Positions 17,401 to 26,778 are shown, counted from the stretch's first letter. The stretch is 64,000 nt of DNA from Sphingomonas xinjiangensis (GCF_014199255.1 NZ_JACIJF010000010.1:88501-152500), one strand, 5' to 3'. The notes: generated by a model not told the origin, from the sequence alone. Numbers and translations are program-made.

Positions 17401-17805
17401 ATGCGAGCGCAACGGCGCCCCACAGCCCCTGACCTCAAGCTCGAGAGCACCCAGCATTGCACGGCGATGGTGAATCTCATCGAGAGCCAGTTAGTCGATC
17501 TTCGAAAGCTCGAGGTGGCTCTCGAGAAGCGACGGGACTACTGGAAGAGCCAACTTACTTCACTCACCGAAGGCAAGCAGCCCAATGCAAGGCGTGTCCG
17601 AGCACCGCGCGGCTCATTGCAGGCGGGGATTCTGGCTATCCTGAATGAGCATCCGACTGGCCTAACCCTGGGTCAGATCGATCGGGAATTGTCCGTTCGG
17701 CTCGATCACTACAATCGACAATCGGTCACCGATGCCCTTGCGAGGTTGCGCAACAGTGGGCGCGCCGATCACCGCGACAACCTGTGGTTGCCCGTGAGTG
17801 TGTAA
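17401..17805 (+). CDS. Small coiled-coil/winged-helix protein
   Basis: 134 residues from the ATG at 17401 (AGGA 6 bases upstream). Residues 20-60 are strongly helical and probably coiled-coil (ESQLVDLRKLEVALEKRRDY). Residues 75-130 form a winged-helix pattern (SLQAGILAILNEHPTGLTLG, then TDALARLRNSGRA and a wing DNLWLPV). A DNA-binding role is likely. It precedes tnsA by 64 bp and could be a regulator of the operon or an accessory transposition factor. Confidence 0.6.
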   Translation: MRAQRRPTAPDLKLESTQHCTAMVNLIESQLVDLRKLEVALEKRRDYWKSQLTSLTEGKQPNARRVRAPRGSLQAGILAILNEHPTGLTLGQIDRELSVRLDHYNRQSVTDALARLRNSGRADHRDNLWLPVSV

Positions 17806-17807
17806 CC

Positions 17808-17831
17808 GTACGTCTATTGCATAAGCGTATT
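17808..17831. promoter_or_regulatory. 24-bp motif copy B, upstream of tnsA
   Basis: The 24 bp from 17808, beginning GTACGTCTATTGCATAAGCG, match copy A at 19 of 24 positions. It lies 39-62 bp before the tnsA start, a distance close to that of copy A from its gene. The overlapping CGTATTATACG (17826-17836) is a perfect dyad around a central T. An operator controlling both transcription units is the simplest reading. Confidence 0.55.
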
Positions 17832-17869
17832 ATACGTGGCACGCTCGCGCGAACGAAGCGGAGTGTCCT

Positions 17870-18727
17870 ATGCTGCATAACGTCCCTCGGACTGTATCAA
17901 CGTCTGGCGCCGTGTCCTCGGCTGGCGGAATGCGGTTGCAGCTGTTCCGGAGGGTCGAACTCGCCCCCGATGAAGAGCGTCTCGACAAGGAACCTCGTTG
18001 GTCAGATTTGCAGGCCGGGGTTAGGATCGTTTGGACCGCTACGGGTGAGCCGGTCCGGCAGATCGCGCCTCGCTCTTTCCTTCCGGTTGGCCGCTACAAC
18101 TCGCGGAAGGCAGGTCGAATGCTCCACCACGAAAGTAGGGGTCACGGGCATGTGGGAGGCGAGAAACTCGCTCTGATGAAATGCGAGATCAACCCGGCGA
18201 TCGTCGACTTCCGATCCCAGCACATCCGCTTCGATCTCCTCATCGATGGTAGGCTGCAATCCTATGTGCCCGACGTTCTTGCGTTGATGCACGATGGCTC
18301 GATCACGGTCATTGAGGTCGATAAGGGCCGTTCTAAGCAGCCGGAACCGCAATATCGCGCTAAGCTCGACATTGTCCGAGACATCTGCGCTGATCTTGAA
18401 TGGCGCTTTGAGATCTGGTCCGAACGGACTTTGGCCCCGACACGCCGTGTGCGGGATAACATCGCCCAAATCCAGATGCAGCGATTCATTAGCATCGACT
18501 CGGTCCAGATCCTCGTAGTCTCGCGCGCCCTCCGGGAGAACGGTGGCCGGCTTGCCGTTGGGCAGATCAGGACTTTGCTCGGCTGCAGGCTGGGCGCCGG
18601 TGATCTGGTGCGCGGGCTCATGTGCCGGGGATTGCTAGAACTACCGCTCGACAAGCGCATCGATCATAAAACGATTGCTACTTTGTTCACCCGCTGCGTC
18701 TCGCCCAGTTTTGAGCACGCGATGTGA
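17870..18727 (+). CDS. tnsA: TnsA-like transposon endonuclease
   Basis: A 285-residue protein with a PD-(D/E)xK nuclease core: Glu98 in GGEKLALMKCEINP, Asp135 in YVPDVLALM, and Glu149-Lys152 in VIEVDKG. In Tn7, TnsA cuts the 5' ends of the transposon and works with TnsB. The last motif is E-V-D-K rather than the usual (E/Q)-x-K, a one-residue difference in spacing. The C-terminal half (about 185-285) would contact TnsC by analogy. GGAG precedes the ATG by 6 bases, and the gene overlaps tnsB. Confidence 0.82.
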   Translation: MLHNVPRTVSTSGAVSSAGGMRLQLFRRVELAPDEERLDKEPRWSDLQAGVRIVWTATGEPVRQIAPRSFLPVGRYNSRKAGRMLHHESRGHGHVGGEKLALMKCEINPAIVDFRSQHIRFDLLIDGRLQSYVPDVLALMHDGSITVIEVDKGRSKQPEPQYRAKLDIVRDICADLEWRFEIWSERTLAPTRRVRDNIAQIQMQRFISIDSVQILVVSRALRENGGRLAVGQIRTLLGCRLGAGDLVRGLMCRGLLELPLDKRIDHKTIATLFTRCVSPSFEHAM

Positions 18728-20916
18728 GACTGGCACTTCCTCGCTTCGACAAGTCAGACATCCTCGACCACGAGGGCTTGCTCCTTCGACTTGAACGGCA
18801 ATGGGATGACGGCACGCTCTCGATAACGCGTGTCAGGTCGGACCGTCCCTTCATGCTAGATAGCGGCGAGCATCCGACCACAATGTGGTTTCTGACCGAA
18901 TGGGGCGCCGGTCGCCTCCGCATCGCTAGCGATAAGGTCAGTACAATTCACGACCGGCCGACGAAGGAACAGGACCCGACCGGTTTGGAAGGGTGGCGCC
19001 TCGACGAGGCCCGGCGTGTGCAGTTCATTCTTGTCACTCTTGACCGTTTAGCCTGCCCTCAATCGAACAAGGCCATAAACCGACACCTCGCCAAGGTTTT
19101 CACCCCAGAAGTGGCGGCTAAATATGGGGATGCGCCGCCGGGATCGACTGTGCGGAAATGGATGAAGAGTCGGGGAGCGGTCGGCCATCGCACACTTGCG
19201 AATAGCGCACCTAAGCCGGGCGCGGGACCCCGCGTCAAGCGCCTCGACTCTGAGGTTCTGAAGCTCCGCACCGATGCCGCCCTTTGGTATTGGACAGCTC
19301 GCGAGATCTCGCTCGAGGACGCACATGCCGAGCATGTCGCGTGGGTGGACGACTACAACAAGAAGCGCGCTCTCGATGGCCTCGCCCGCGTAACTGCATG
19401 CGAGATCGAATGGCTCCGGGTTCGGATCTGCCAAGTGCAAGATTACGACACGTATTCCACCAAATTCGGTAAAGCGAAAGCGGACGGGTTCTACAAGGCC
19501 GGCGGAATTGGTGTTCGCGCCTCACGCTTCCTTGAGATCGGCATCATCGACCACCATACCTTTGACGCGTGGGTCGGCCTTGAGGAGATTGGAGACGAGC
19601 TCCTCCCTGCGGGGCGCCCAACAATCACCGCCGTCTTTGACGTTTTCACGGGGTGCGTCTCGGCGGTGCTACACTTCACCCCGCCGTCCCTTTTCAACAT
19701 GCTTGACGCGATCAAACACGCGAACCGCCCAAAGATGAGGCGAACGCGCGTGGGAGCCGAAAAGTATGAACTCCTGGCATCGATCTACGGACGATTTGAT
19801 ACTATTCTGCCCGACAACGCCTGGGAGTTTACCGGCACCTCGGGACAGGACTCCCTCCAGGACCTCGGAACCCACATCGATTGGTCGCGGGCCGGGTACC
19901 CCAAGGACAAGGCGTTGCTGGAGCGCTGGTGGGGAACTCTGATCTCCTATCTCTCGAGCAAGCTGCCGGCCACCGTCTTCGATCCTAGGGTAATGAAAGA
20001 TCTCGGATACGATGCCTCGAAGGACACGGTCGTTGCCGCCTCCGACCTGCGCGAGTTGCTGGCAGAGGCGCTGGCTTTCTACCATATCAACCTCCACAAC
20101 GGTCTGAATGCACAGCCCGCACGCCTGTGGGAGAAGGAGCTGAAAAAATGGGAGACTATCCCGGTCTTTGTGGATGACCGGCAGATCGACCAGATCATGG
20201 GCATGGTCGAGGAAAAGACCCTCACTACTGCCGGCATTAAGATGTTCAATTGCGTCTGGTATAATCAACCGCATAATCTTGAAGCGATCATTTCGCGCAA
20301 CGCAGCCGATGATGCCTCAGGTAGGCGTCGCCGAGGCAAAAAACGCTCCGTCGGACTTCGGTTCAAGGTCAAGTACAATCCGGCCGATCTGAGCCAGGTC
20401 CACGTCTACGATCCTAGTCTCGGCGACTACGTCACCCTTGAGTGCAAGGAGGACTTCTTACGTGGGTTGAGCAAGAAGCATCTCGATGCGCTCCTAAAGT
20501 GGGTCGAAGTTCAGAATCTCGCGTTCAACACTCCCCACGACCGGAAAATCGCCCGAGCTACGCTGAATGAAGCGATCCGCGATGCGGCGCCCCACGTTGC
20601 GCAAAGGCAGCGCAATGCATTCGCAGCCCTTATTGACAGGGGCGCAGGCGCCGAGACAAGCGGCAACATCGTCGTGTCGCATGTGCCCAGCAGCTACAGT
20701 GGCATGGCGCCCGTCACAGGGCACGAGACGGCCGTCGCGACGCGCAGCGACGGTGGCAGGAAGCCTAGAGGCCCGCGGAACCGCAACGCCAGAGGGCGGC
20801 GAAAAGCCGACTCACCTGTAGCCGCACCGCTGCTGCCGACCACCGGCGGGGCTGTTAGCTTTTCCGACGCGACGTCATCGGAATGCGCGGCAGATCGGGA
20901 TTGGAGCGGGCTATGA
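18724..20916 (+). CDS. tnsB: TnsB/TniA-like DDE transposase
   Basis: A 730-residue transposase. N-terminal helix-turn-helix regions (about 110-160) precede an rve core with Asp286 in EIGIIDHHTF, Asp364 in ILPDNAWEF and Glu400 in KALLERWWG, so Asp and Glu are 35 residues apart as expected for DDE. A Mu-type C-terminal barrel follows (VKYNPADLSQVHVYDPSLG, about 560). The tail, rich in Arg and Gly, probably contacts the ATPase. Start is GTG at 18724, overlapping the tnsA stop. Confidence 0.9.
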   Translation: MRLALPRFDKSDILDHEGLLLRLERQWDDGTLSITRVRSDRPFMLDSGEHPTTMWFLTEWGAGRLRIASDKVSTIHDRPTKEQDPTGLEGWRLDEARRVQFILVTLDRLACPQSNKAINRHLAKVFTPEVAAKYGDAPPGSTVRKWMKSRGAVGHRTLANSAPKPGAGPRVKRLDSEVLKLRTDAALWYWTAREISLEDAHAEHVAWVDDYNKKRALDGLARVTACEIEWLRVRICQVQDYDTYSTKFGKAKADGFYKAGGIGVRASRFLEIGIIDHHTFDAWVGLEEIGDELLPAGRPTITAVFDVFTGCVSAVLHFTPPSLFNMLDAIKHANRPKMRRTRVGAEKYELLASIYGRFDTILPDNAWEFTGTSGQDSLQDLGTHIDWSRAGYPKDKALLERWWGTLISYLSSKLPATVFDPRVMKDLGYDASKDTVVAASDLRELLAEALAFYHINLHNGLNAQPARLWEKELKKWETIPVFVDDRQIDQIMGMVEEKTLTTAGIKMFNCVWYNQPHNLEAIISRNAADDASGRRRRGKKRSVGLRFKVKYNPADLSQVHVYDPSLGDYVTLECKEDFLRGLSKKHLDALLKWVEVQNLAFNTPHDRKIARATLNEAIRDAAPHVAQRQRNAFAALIDRGAGAETSGNIVVSHVPSSYSGMAPVTGHETAVATRSDGGRKPRGPRNRNARGRRKADSPVAAPLLPTTGGAVSFSDATSSECAADRDWSGL

Positions 20917-22016
20917 GCAAAAAGACCTGGAATTCGTCAAAAGGGACCGCAAAATTAGCACTCTCGGCGGTATGCGCCCATGTGAGCGCACATCAGACGG
21001 ACGCCGGAGGCAAGGACGACGACAAGCTCGCGCTCATCATGCCTGACCTCACCACCGGCAATGTTGAGGAGAAGAGCAGCCTAGCGATGAATGGTGTCAT
21101 AACCGATATCGAAGCAAAGTACGACGCGATCTACCTAAACTACCCTCGCCACAAGCAGATGCAGATCGCCATCGATCGGATCCGCATGCACGGCAGGAAG
21201 GTTAAGGGCACCGGGACGCCCATGCGCGGGCTGCTCGTGACAGGCCCCACGGGTTCGGGGAAAACGACGGGTATCGTGGAATACGTCGCTCACCTCATCC
21301 GCGAGGGAGCGTATAGCGATGGGCGCATGCCTGTTCTGTATATTCGTCTGCGGAAGAAAATCACCGTCTTGAAGCTGTTGAGAGCTATTCTAGCCAAGTT
21401 CGGCGAGCGCTATTTACGTCAGCGCGACGAGGACGAGATGATAGCCCAGGTTCGGAACTGCATCGAGCGCGCAGGGGTTGAGGTGATTATCATCGACGAG
21501 GCTCAACACCTCCGCAACAAATCCACCGATAATCTTGAGGTTACGGATCAGCTCAAGACCTTTCTGGACGACTGCATTGCCCCGGTTGTCTTTGTCGGAG
21601 TTAGGGAAGCGAAGGAGATGATCGAAGAGAACCTTCAACTCGCGGGGCGCTTCGCCGACCCAGTCGAGCTCGCCCCCCTCAACACAGCGGATAAAAGGGA
21701 CGTGGAGCTTTTAACGGAGTTCCTCAGACGTCTCGATGAACAAATGGTCGCGCTAGAGCTTACGAAGCAGCGTAGCTCACTTAACGCCCCCTACATCGTT
21801 ACATGTCTCCATCTCGCGTGCGGCGGCATCATCGGCCAGGCTTATCGGATCGTGCGAGCGGCGCTGCTCATTGCCATCAGCCGCGGAGGCCATTTTATAG
21901 AGGCCTACGATCTTAGTCTCGCCGTCGAACGTTGGGCGATCAAAATCAGGCTTTGCGTGAGCAATCCCTTCCTGCATGCCGACCTTCGGGCTGCACACGG
22001 GATAACGATCGCATGA
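20913..22016 (+). CDS. tnsC: TnsC/TniB-like AAA+ ATPase
   Basis: A 367-residue ATPase. Walker A GPTGSGKTTG is at 111-120, Walker B VIIIDEAQHL at 191-200, and a sensor region FVGVREAKEMI follows at about 228. This protein links target selection to the transposase. Its ATG overlaps the tnsB stop (ATGA), and its stop overlaps the tniQ start in the same way, so all four proteins are made from one coupled operon. Confidence 0.9.
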   Translation: MSKKTWNSSKGTAKLALSAVCAHVSAHQTDAGGKDDDKLALIMPDLTTGNVEEKSSLAMNGVITDIEAKYDAIYLNYPRHKQMQIAIDRIRMHGRKVKGTGTPMRGLLVTGPTGSGKTTGIVEYVAHLIREGAYSDGRMPVLYIRLRKKITVLKLLRAILAKFGERYLRQRDEDEMIAQVRNCIERAGVEVIIIDEAQHLRNKSTDNLEVTDQLKTFLDDCIAPVVFVGVREAKEMIEENLQLAGRFADPVELAPLNTADKRDVELLTEFLRRLDEQMVALELTKQRSSLNAPYIVTCLHLACGGIIGQAYRIVRAALLIAISRGGHFIEAYDLSLAVERWAIKIRLCVSNPFLHADLRAAHGITIA

Positions 22017-23959
22017 GCACCCTCGCCAATGTTTTTGGCGGTGGCGCAGATATTCTACCACACGTCACTTGGCCTATCATCCCGCGGGACCGCGAGAGTC
22101 TAGCTGGCTTCACCGACCGCACGTGCAATCATAATGCGCTTCCTTCACCAGTTTTGTTGGCGGACGCAGGCGCCCGACTGCCCAAGGGACTAGGTTATCT
22201 GGCTCGGAGTTCGCGCAATCTGGCATCGTTGGCGACTCTTCTCAATGTTGATGCAAGTTGGGTCGAGGATCGACGGCATACCAGCGTGAAGGACAGCGCT
22301 GGAGGCCATCACCTATCGATCAACTTCCATGGCGCCAAACTACGCAGAGTTCATCTGGACTATTCGGTTAGAAGGGTCGCACCAACCGCCATAGAAGAGG
22401 ATTGCTACCATCGTGAGATCTGGCATGTCTTTACTTTAGGGGCATGCGCAGCCACAGGCGAACTTCTAGTCGAGGCATGCCAACGGCCAGATTGCGGCAA
22501 GCCATTTGGCTGGAGCGGGCATCGGTCGGTCGGCAGTTGCGCTGATCCTGAATGCGAAGCCACAGCCGCCTCTCTCACAGCAGCGGTTATTCGTGAGACC
22601 ATCCGAGCAAGCTTCAACCTAGCGGCGGCACTGGTAGACCCAGCGGCCCGCGTCAACCGTTCGGCACTCGAATCGCTGCCGAAGTCGCTTCAAGCGGAGA
22701 ATAGGGGAGACCTCTTCGAGCTTGCCTGGCTTCTGGGATGCCTTGACCATATCCAAGGCCCTAAAGCCATTATGTCACCCGCTTTATTTGCCCCCGCGAC
22801 CAGATGCGAAGTGCTAGCCCGCGGGACCGATCGTCTGATGGCTTGGCCAGAGTGCCTCGACGAACTGCTCCGCGGGTGCGCGCTCGGAGTGGGTCATGAC
22901 ACCTCGCTAAAGCTGATCGTTAAGACCGTACAGACTATCATACGGCAGCAAACAACCTTCGGACGCTCTTCGATCCTGATCGGAGCTAGGTTCGAACGAA
23001 TTTCTACTAACTCCTTCTCGAGTGTAGTCGGGCAGCATTTAACAATGCTCACCGCCACGCAGTTTGTTAAGTCGGCTGGACTCACAAGCTCTGGAATGGC
23101 GGTAATGCGGCGGTCCACGCACTTGCCCCGAGTGCTCTTTTCTGAAGGAGCTCGGGACATTGCACTATTTTCGCCTGCCGACGCCGCAGATATCCGCACT
23201 CGCGCGAAGTCACGGCTTTCGGTCCGCGCATTCGCAGCCGATTCAGGGCTCGGGATCGACGCTATCGAACTCTTGATCGGGGAAAACATTCTGTCCAAAG
23301 CGCTGGATCCGATTGTCGAAGCGCTATGGCCGGAGCCTCATTTAGATCGTGTTATTGCTGACGCTCTTTGGGAACGCATTACGCAAAGGGTCAGACGGGA
23401 TCCCGCACCTGTGGGTTCTGTCCCATTATCAATTGCGCTCCATGGCTGCCCCGCTGGCGAAAAGCCGTGGCCTAGCATCATCGGTGCAATGCTCGCGGGC
23501 CGCCTCAACCTTCATCATACTGATAAAGGGAAGCTTAACTTCAGATCATGCCTGATTAGCCGGCCGGATGCACGATTGCTTCAAACACTACGCTTATCCC
23601 GTGCTTGCCCAGTCCCCCGCTCCGAGTGGATGAACGAACCTGACGCAAGAGAACGTTTGTCGACTACCGGACACAGCCTGCGCTCGCTGGCTGCGGCGGG
23701 AAGGCTCACCAAGTCAGGGTCATTTTCAGGCCAAACCTACCGACGTTCAGAGATCAACGAAATCGCTGCGGCATGGGTGAGCACGCTTGAACTACAAGCA
23801 AAGCTCGGTCAGACTTCGCGTCGGGAGTTGTCCCGGATCTTGGCAACTGTGGGACTTGTTGCCGACGAACACCGACTGGTGTCTCGAGTCGCAGCTCGCG
23901 AGAAGCTTGTCCCATTCCTCGTGTCGCCATGCGACTCTTGCACCAATTCCGCCCTCTGA
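22013..23959 (+). CDS. tniQ: TniQ/TnsD-like target-selection protein
   Basis: 648 residues beginning MSTLANVFGGGADILPHVTW. The N-terminal part fits TniQ: SFTDRTCNH-like segment, LGYLARSSRNLASLATLLNV, and a zinc site C156-x4-C161 ... C176-x4-C181 (ACQRPDCG, SCADPEC). The length is nearer to TnsD than to short TniQ, so the C-terminal 400 residues probably read a specific DNA site. Which site is unknown. The gene is the last of the overlapping tns operon. Confidence 0.78.
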   Translation: MSTLANVFGGGADILPHVTWPIIPRDRESLAGFTDRTCNHNALPSPVLLADAGARLPKGLGYLARSSRNLASLATLLNVDASWVEDRRHTSVKDSAGGHHLSINFHGAKLRRVHLDYSVRRVAPTAIEEDCYHREIWHVFTLGACAATGELLVEACQRPDCGKPFGWSGHRSVGSCADPECEATAASLTAAVIRETIRASFNLAAALVDPAARVNRSALESLPKSLQAENRGDLFELAWLLGCLDHIQGPKAIMSPALFAPATRCEVLARGTDRLMAWPECLDELLRGCALGVGHDTSLKLIVKTVQTIIRQQTTFGRSSILIGARFERISTNSFSSVVGQHLTMLTATQFVKSAGLTSSGMAVMRRSTHLPRVLFSEGARDIALFSPADAADIRTRAKSRLSVRAFAADSGLGIDAIELLIGENILSKALDPIVEALWPEPHLDRVIADALWERITQRVRRDPAPVGSVPLSIALHGCPAGEKPWPSIIGAMLAGRLNLHHTDKGKLNFRSCLISRPDARLLQTLRLSRACPVPRSEWMNEPDARERLSTTGHSLRSLAAAGRLTKSGSFSGQTYRRSEINEIAAAWVSTLELQAKLGQTSRRELSRILATVGLVADEHRLVSRVAAREKLVPFLVSPCDSCTNSAL

Positions 23960-24086
23960 TTGGCGTCAAGTTGAGGCCCTCGCCTGACACGCGCGACCGC
24001 TTCAAATCGATCGATCTCGTTCACTTGCGCGTGCGCCTTATCTGGGTGCGGGGCAATCGTCGGCCATCCGCGATTGAAGTTGAGCG

Positions 24087-25055
24087 ATGACACCGACTTA
24101 TCAATCACTCGATCCTTGCGATGATGCTGGCCTACACGAGGTTCTACGCGCCGAGATTGAATGCGCAGCCTCAAATGCGCGAGCTCAGCGCGCGCCCGCG
24201 ACCCGGCGCGCATATGCCTCTGACTGGAGGATTTTCCTTGGCTGGTGCGAGACACGCGGAGTCGCCAGCCTTCCGACCACGCCCGCCATCGTCGCCGCCT
24301 TTCTGGCATTTGAAGCGGATCGCGGCATCAAAGCCAACACAGTTGGCCGTCGTCTAGCCGCAATCGGTTATAATCATCGCCGAGCTGGGTTGCATCCGCC
24401 GCAGGAGCAACCGGGCGCCCGCACCATGTTTGATGTCGTCGCGGGACTTCGAAAAGCGCTCGGTGCAGACCAAGCATCTAAGCAACCCGTCGATGCTCAA
24501 ACGCTTTGGAGCATGTTAGGGACCATCGAGGGCAACGATCTCCGATCGCTGCGCGACCGTGCCGCGCTGGTTCTAGGTATGGCCTCAGCGCTACCGCGCT
24601 CTAAGTTGGTCTCCATTGCAATCGCGGATGTTGTCTTGTCGGGTGAGATCCTAACACTCCGGTTTGGCCCAGAGAAAGGGCAGCAAGCTGGCGAAGGCAC
24701 CGAGATTCTGATCCGCGAAGGAAGTCACATTCGACCCGTTTCGATCGTCTCAAATTGGATCGCGACGGCTGGCCATATCGATGGCCCCCTATTTCGCCGG
24801 CTCACACGCGCTGGAGAACTGACCGTTGATCCAATGTCAGATCGCTCGATTGCTCGACTCATAAAGCGCTGCGCCGCCGCGGCAGGGCTCAACCCAGCCT
24901 TCTACGCTGGCCATTCCCTGCGGTCCGGCTTCCTCATCGAAGCTGCTCAGAGCGGGGCGAGCATCTGCGACATGCAAATCGTTAGCGGACACAAGTCGGC
25001 GCAATTTTTGTCGAAGTACGTTCGCGACGCCGCCCGAAGCTGCCTGAGCGACTAG
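24087..25055 (+). CDS. Tyrosine recombinase (second of two)
   Basis: A 322-residue XerC/D-type recombinase with a SAM-like N-terminal domain (ATRRAYASDWRIFLGWCETRG). All catalytic residues are present: Arg171 in LPRSKLVSI, Lys197 in PEKGQQ, His276 and Arg279 in GHSLRSG, His302 in SGHKSAQF and nucleophile Tyr311 in LSKYVRDA. It lies 127 bp after tniQ on the same strand and just inside the array of palindromic sites at 25208-25325. It could resolve cointegrates or integrate the element. Confidence 0.85.
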   Translation: MTPTYQSLDPCDDAGLHEVLRAEIECAASNARAQRAPATRRAYASDWRIFLGWCETRGVASLPTTPAIVAAFLAFEADRGIKANTVGRRLAAIGYNHRRAGLHPPQEQPGARTMFDVVAGLRKALGADQASKQPVDAQTLWSMLGTIEGNDLRSLRDRAALVLGMASALPRSKLVSIAIADVVLSGEILTLRFGPEKGQQAGEGTEILIREGSHIRPVSIVSNWIATAGHIDGPLFRRLTRAGELTVDPMSDRSIARLIKRCAAAAGLNPAFYAGHSLRSGFLIEAAQSGASICDMQIVSGHKSAQFLSKYVRDAARSCLSD

Positions 25056-25207
25056 CCCCTTCGCATTCCCGATCAGCCAATGGCCGAGTGCCGAATGCTA
25101 GCTCGATTCGACGCAGCGTAGCTGACCCCTGCACCTGGAGTCCCGAGCGACCCCGACCGAAACGTAAGCACGAGCCGACCCTTGACTTGCATCGGTTTTT
25201 CGGCTCC

Positions 25208-25325
25208 GGCCCAATGTTAACTGGGTAGACGCTCATTTCGGTCCAGCGTTACATGGTTTCTCTGCTTGGCCCATGTGGGGATGCAACGCCGCCGCGAGAC
25301 AACGCTTGGACCAAACTTAGATGGG
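25208..25325. repeat. Four iterated CCA...TGG sites at the right side of the island
   Basis: Related sites occur at 25208-25225 (GGCCCAATGTTAACTGGG), 25240-25257 (GGTCCAGCGTTACATGGT), 25268-25280 (GGCCCATGTGGGG, shorter) and 25308-25325 (GGACCAAACTTAGATGGG). Three full copies share GGNCCANNNTTANNTGG. Iterated sites like this mark TnsB-bound transposon ends or recombinase arm sites. Spacings of 32, 28 and 40 bp are near whole helical turns for the first two. Confidence 0.6.
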
Positions 25326-25647
25326 CGTCACACGAAAGCCGCAAAAACACTGAGCTGAAGTACGTCCGCAGCCCTCAGACCACGGCGCATTTTGACATGG
25401 ATTGGGATTGAACCCACGCCGAGCGCCGCAACCCGAGGACTTACGACGCCCGGTCCTGCGCGTGGAGAATAGTACGCGGCTTAGTGAGCAGGCGCGGAAG
25501 GTATGAGAGAGCGGCCACGTCGCTGGCTGGCCCTGCTTCGCGGTGCAACGGCAGGATTGGCCAGGCCGCGAACTCGCAGTGCTCAAGGTAAACGGACGAT
25601 CAAATAGACGACCGAGGAGAAAGTCACGCTCGAACGAACCGGGTCGT
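25326..25647. other. Intergenic region, probable island boundary
   Basis: No gene is convincing. The sequence after the iterated sites (GCGTCACACGAAAGCC, ending 25340) may contain the terminus. A tRNA T-arm-like string near 25390-25420 on the minus strand could not be folded into a full cloverleaf. Ordinary chromosomal genes resume at 25648. Confidence 0.4.
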
Positions 25648-26688
25648 TTAACCGCACCAGTGTATCCACTCGCCATAAGGATGGCACACTGCGAGCAGCC
25701 TTTTCGATCCCGACGGCCATTGCGTTAAGGCCAATTGAACCTCGTCGCGCGCTGGGGTCCATTCAAAGCTGATCCGGGCTATCGGACGCTCGGTCGTGGC
25801 GCCTTTGCCTGCCTGCTCCAGGAAAAGCTCAAACCGCTCGCGGTCAGCATCCTTGAAATACTGCTCGACCATCGAGTGCATCACCACCCTGCAGATTCCG
25901 TAAGACTGCGGATCATGCATCTGGCGCGGTAGCCAGTCGAGTGCATCACCCCGCTCGATCTTTGGGACGAAGTTGCGCGCGACTTCAAGCGCGGCCTCTA
26001 GCCTTGCCATCCGCGCCGGCTGATCGGCCCACACGAACGATAGCAGCCTTTCGCGCGTGACCGCACTCAAAGGATCCAACGGATCCAGGTCGACGCCACG
26101 CGCGTGCATGATACGAATGGGCTCAGCCGGCGGCTGAGAGCCTTGCCAGGCGGGGCGTAGGGTGACCGCCGAATCAGGATCGCCCGCAGTGACGCCTCCC
26201 AAATCATACCGGTACCGTGCCAGGTTCAGATTAAGTCCACAGCTGGACCCCAGCTCGAGGAGTTCGACCGGCTTCCCGGTATCCCGCGCCAATACCATCA
26301 ATGCCGCTGCCAAGGCGCCTGCGCGCGCAACCTCGTTGGTTTGGGTTGGCGTGGCCATCCAGTCAGCGATGAAGTCGTCCGCTTCTCCCAGCGCATCTGA
26401 CAGCGCACCATCATAGTCGGTATGCTCGCGCCGAAACAACGCCGACAACCTTGGCACGCGCCCGCTGCGCGCAAGCGCATGTACTCCGGCATTGAAACGA
26501 AGCGCTACCGCGGCCGATGCCGCATCGCCGGGCCAGCTCTTGATCAGCGCTGCCGTGCGGGGCCCAGAATGCAGGTGTCGTTCGCCCGCCTCGAGCACGT
26601 CAGCAACAAACGCGGAACCCAGGTCCCGGGCAAGTGCTGACTGGCGCCGTAGCTCCTTAGAAGCTCCGACAGACGCCATCATGTACAT
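25648..26688 (-). CDS. DUF2332 family protein
   Basis: A 346-residue protein matching DUF2332: RLSALFRREHTDYDGALSDA-like N-terminal region, then LLELGSSCGLNLNLARYRYD, which resembles a methyltransferase motif I, and a late ARISFEWTP. Members are uncharacterised and may be SAM-dependent. The start could be 26688, 26682 or 26679, all in-frame ATGs. It is the first chromosomal-type gene right of the island. Confidence 0.8.
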   Translation of the reverse strand: MYMMASVGASKELRRQSALARDLGSAFVADVLEAGERHLHSGPRTAALIKSWPGDAASAAVALRFNAGVHALARSGRVPRLSALFRREHTDYDGALSDALGEADDFIADWMATPTQTNEVARAGALAAALMVLARDTGKPVELLELGSSCGLNLNLARYRYDLGGVTAGDPDSAVTLRPAWQGSQPPAEPIRIMHARGVDLDPLDPLSAVTRERLLSFVWADQPARMARLEAALEVARNFVPKIERGDALDWLPRQMHDPQSYGICRVVMHSMVEQYFKDADRERFELFLEQAGKGATTERPIARISFEWTPARDEVQLALTQWPSGSKRLLAVCHPYGEWIHWCG

Positions 26689-26778
26689 CCATTATCTCCC
26701 GCCACGCAGGCGCGCGGCTTTGTGCAGGTAAACGGGCATGTTTCGGGCAACCGCCGGTTGCCCCGACGACGGTCACGC

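Noticed and set aside
17067..17432. Open frame between the DUF5343-like and winged-helix genes
   Set aside because: Part of the translation looks protein-like (LTEINFIREPASG), but the start, end and ribosome-binding site are poor, and it overlaps the next gene.
25385..25455. tRNA-like string with GGTTCAATCCC on the minus strand
   Set aside because: Acceptor and anticodon arms could not be paired; perhaps a remnant, not a tRNA.
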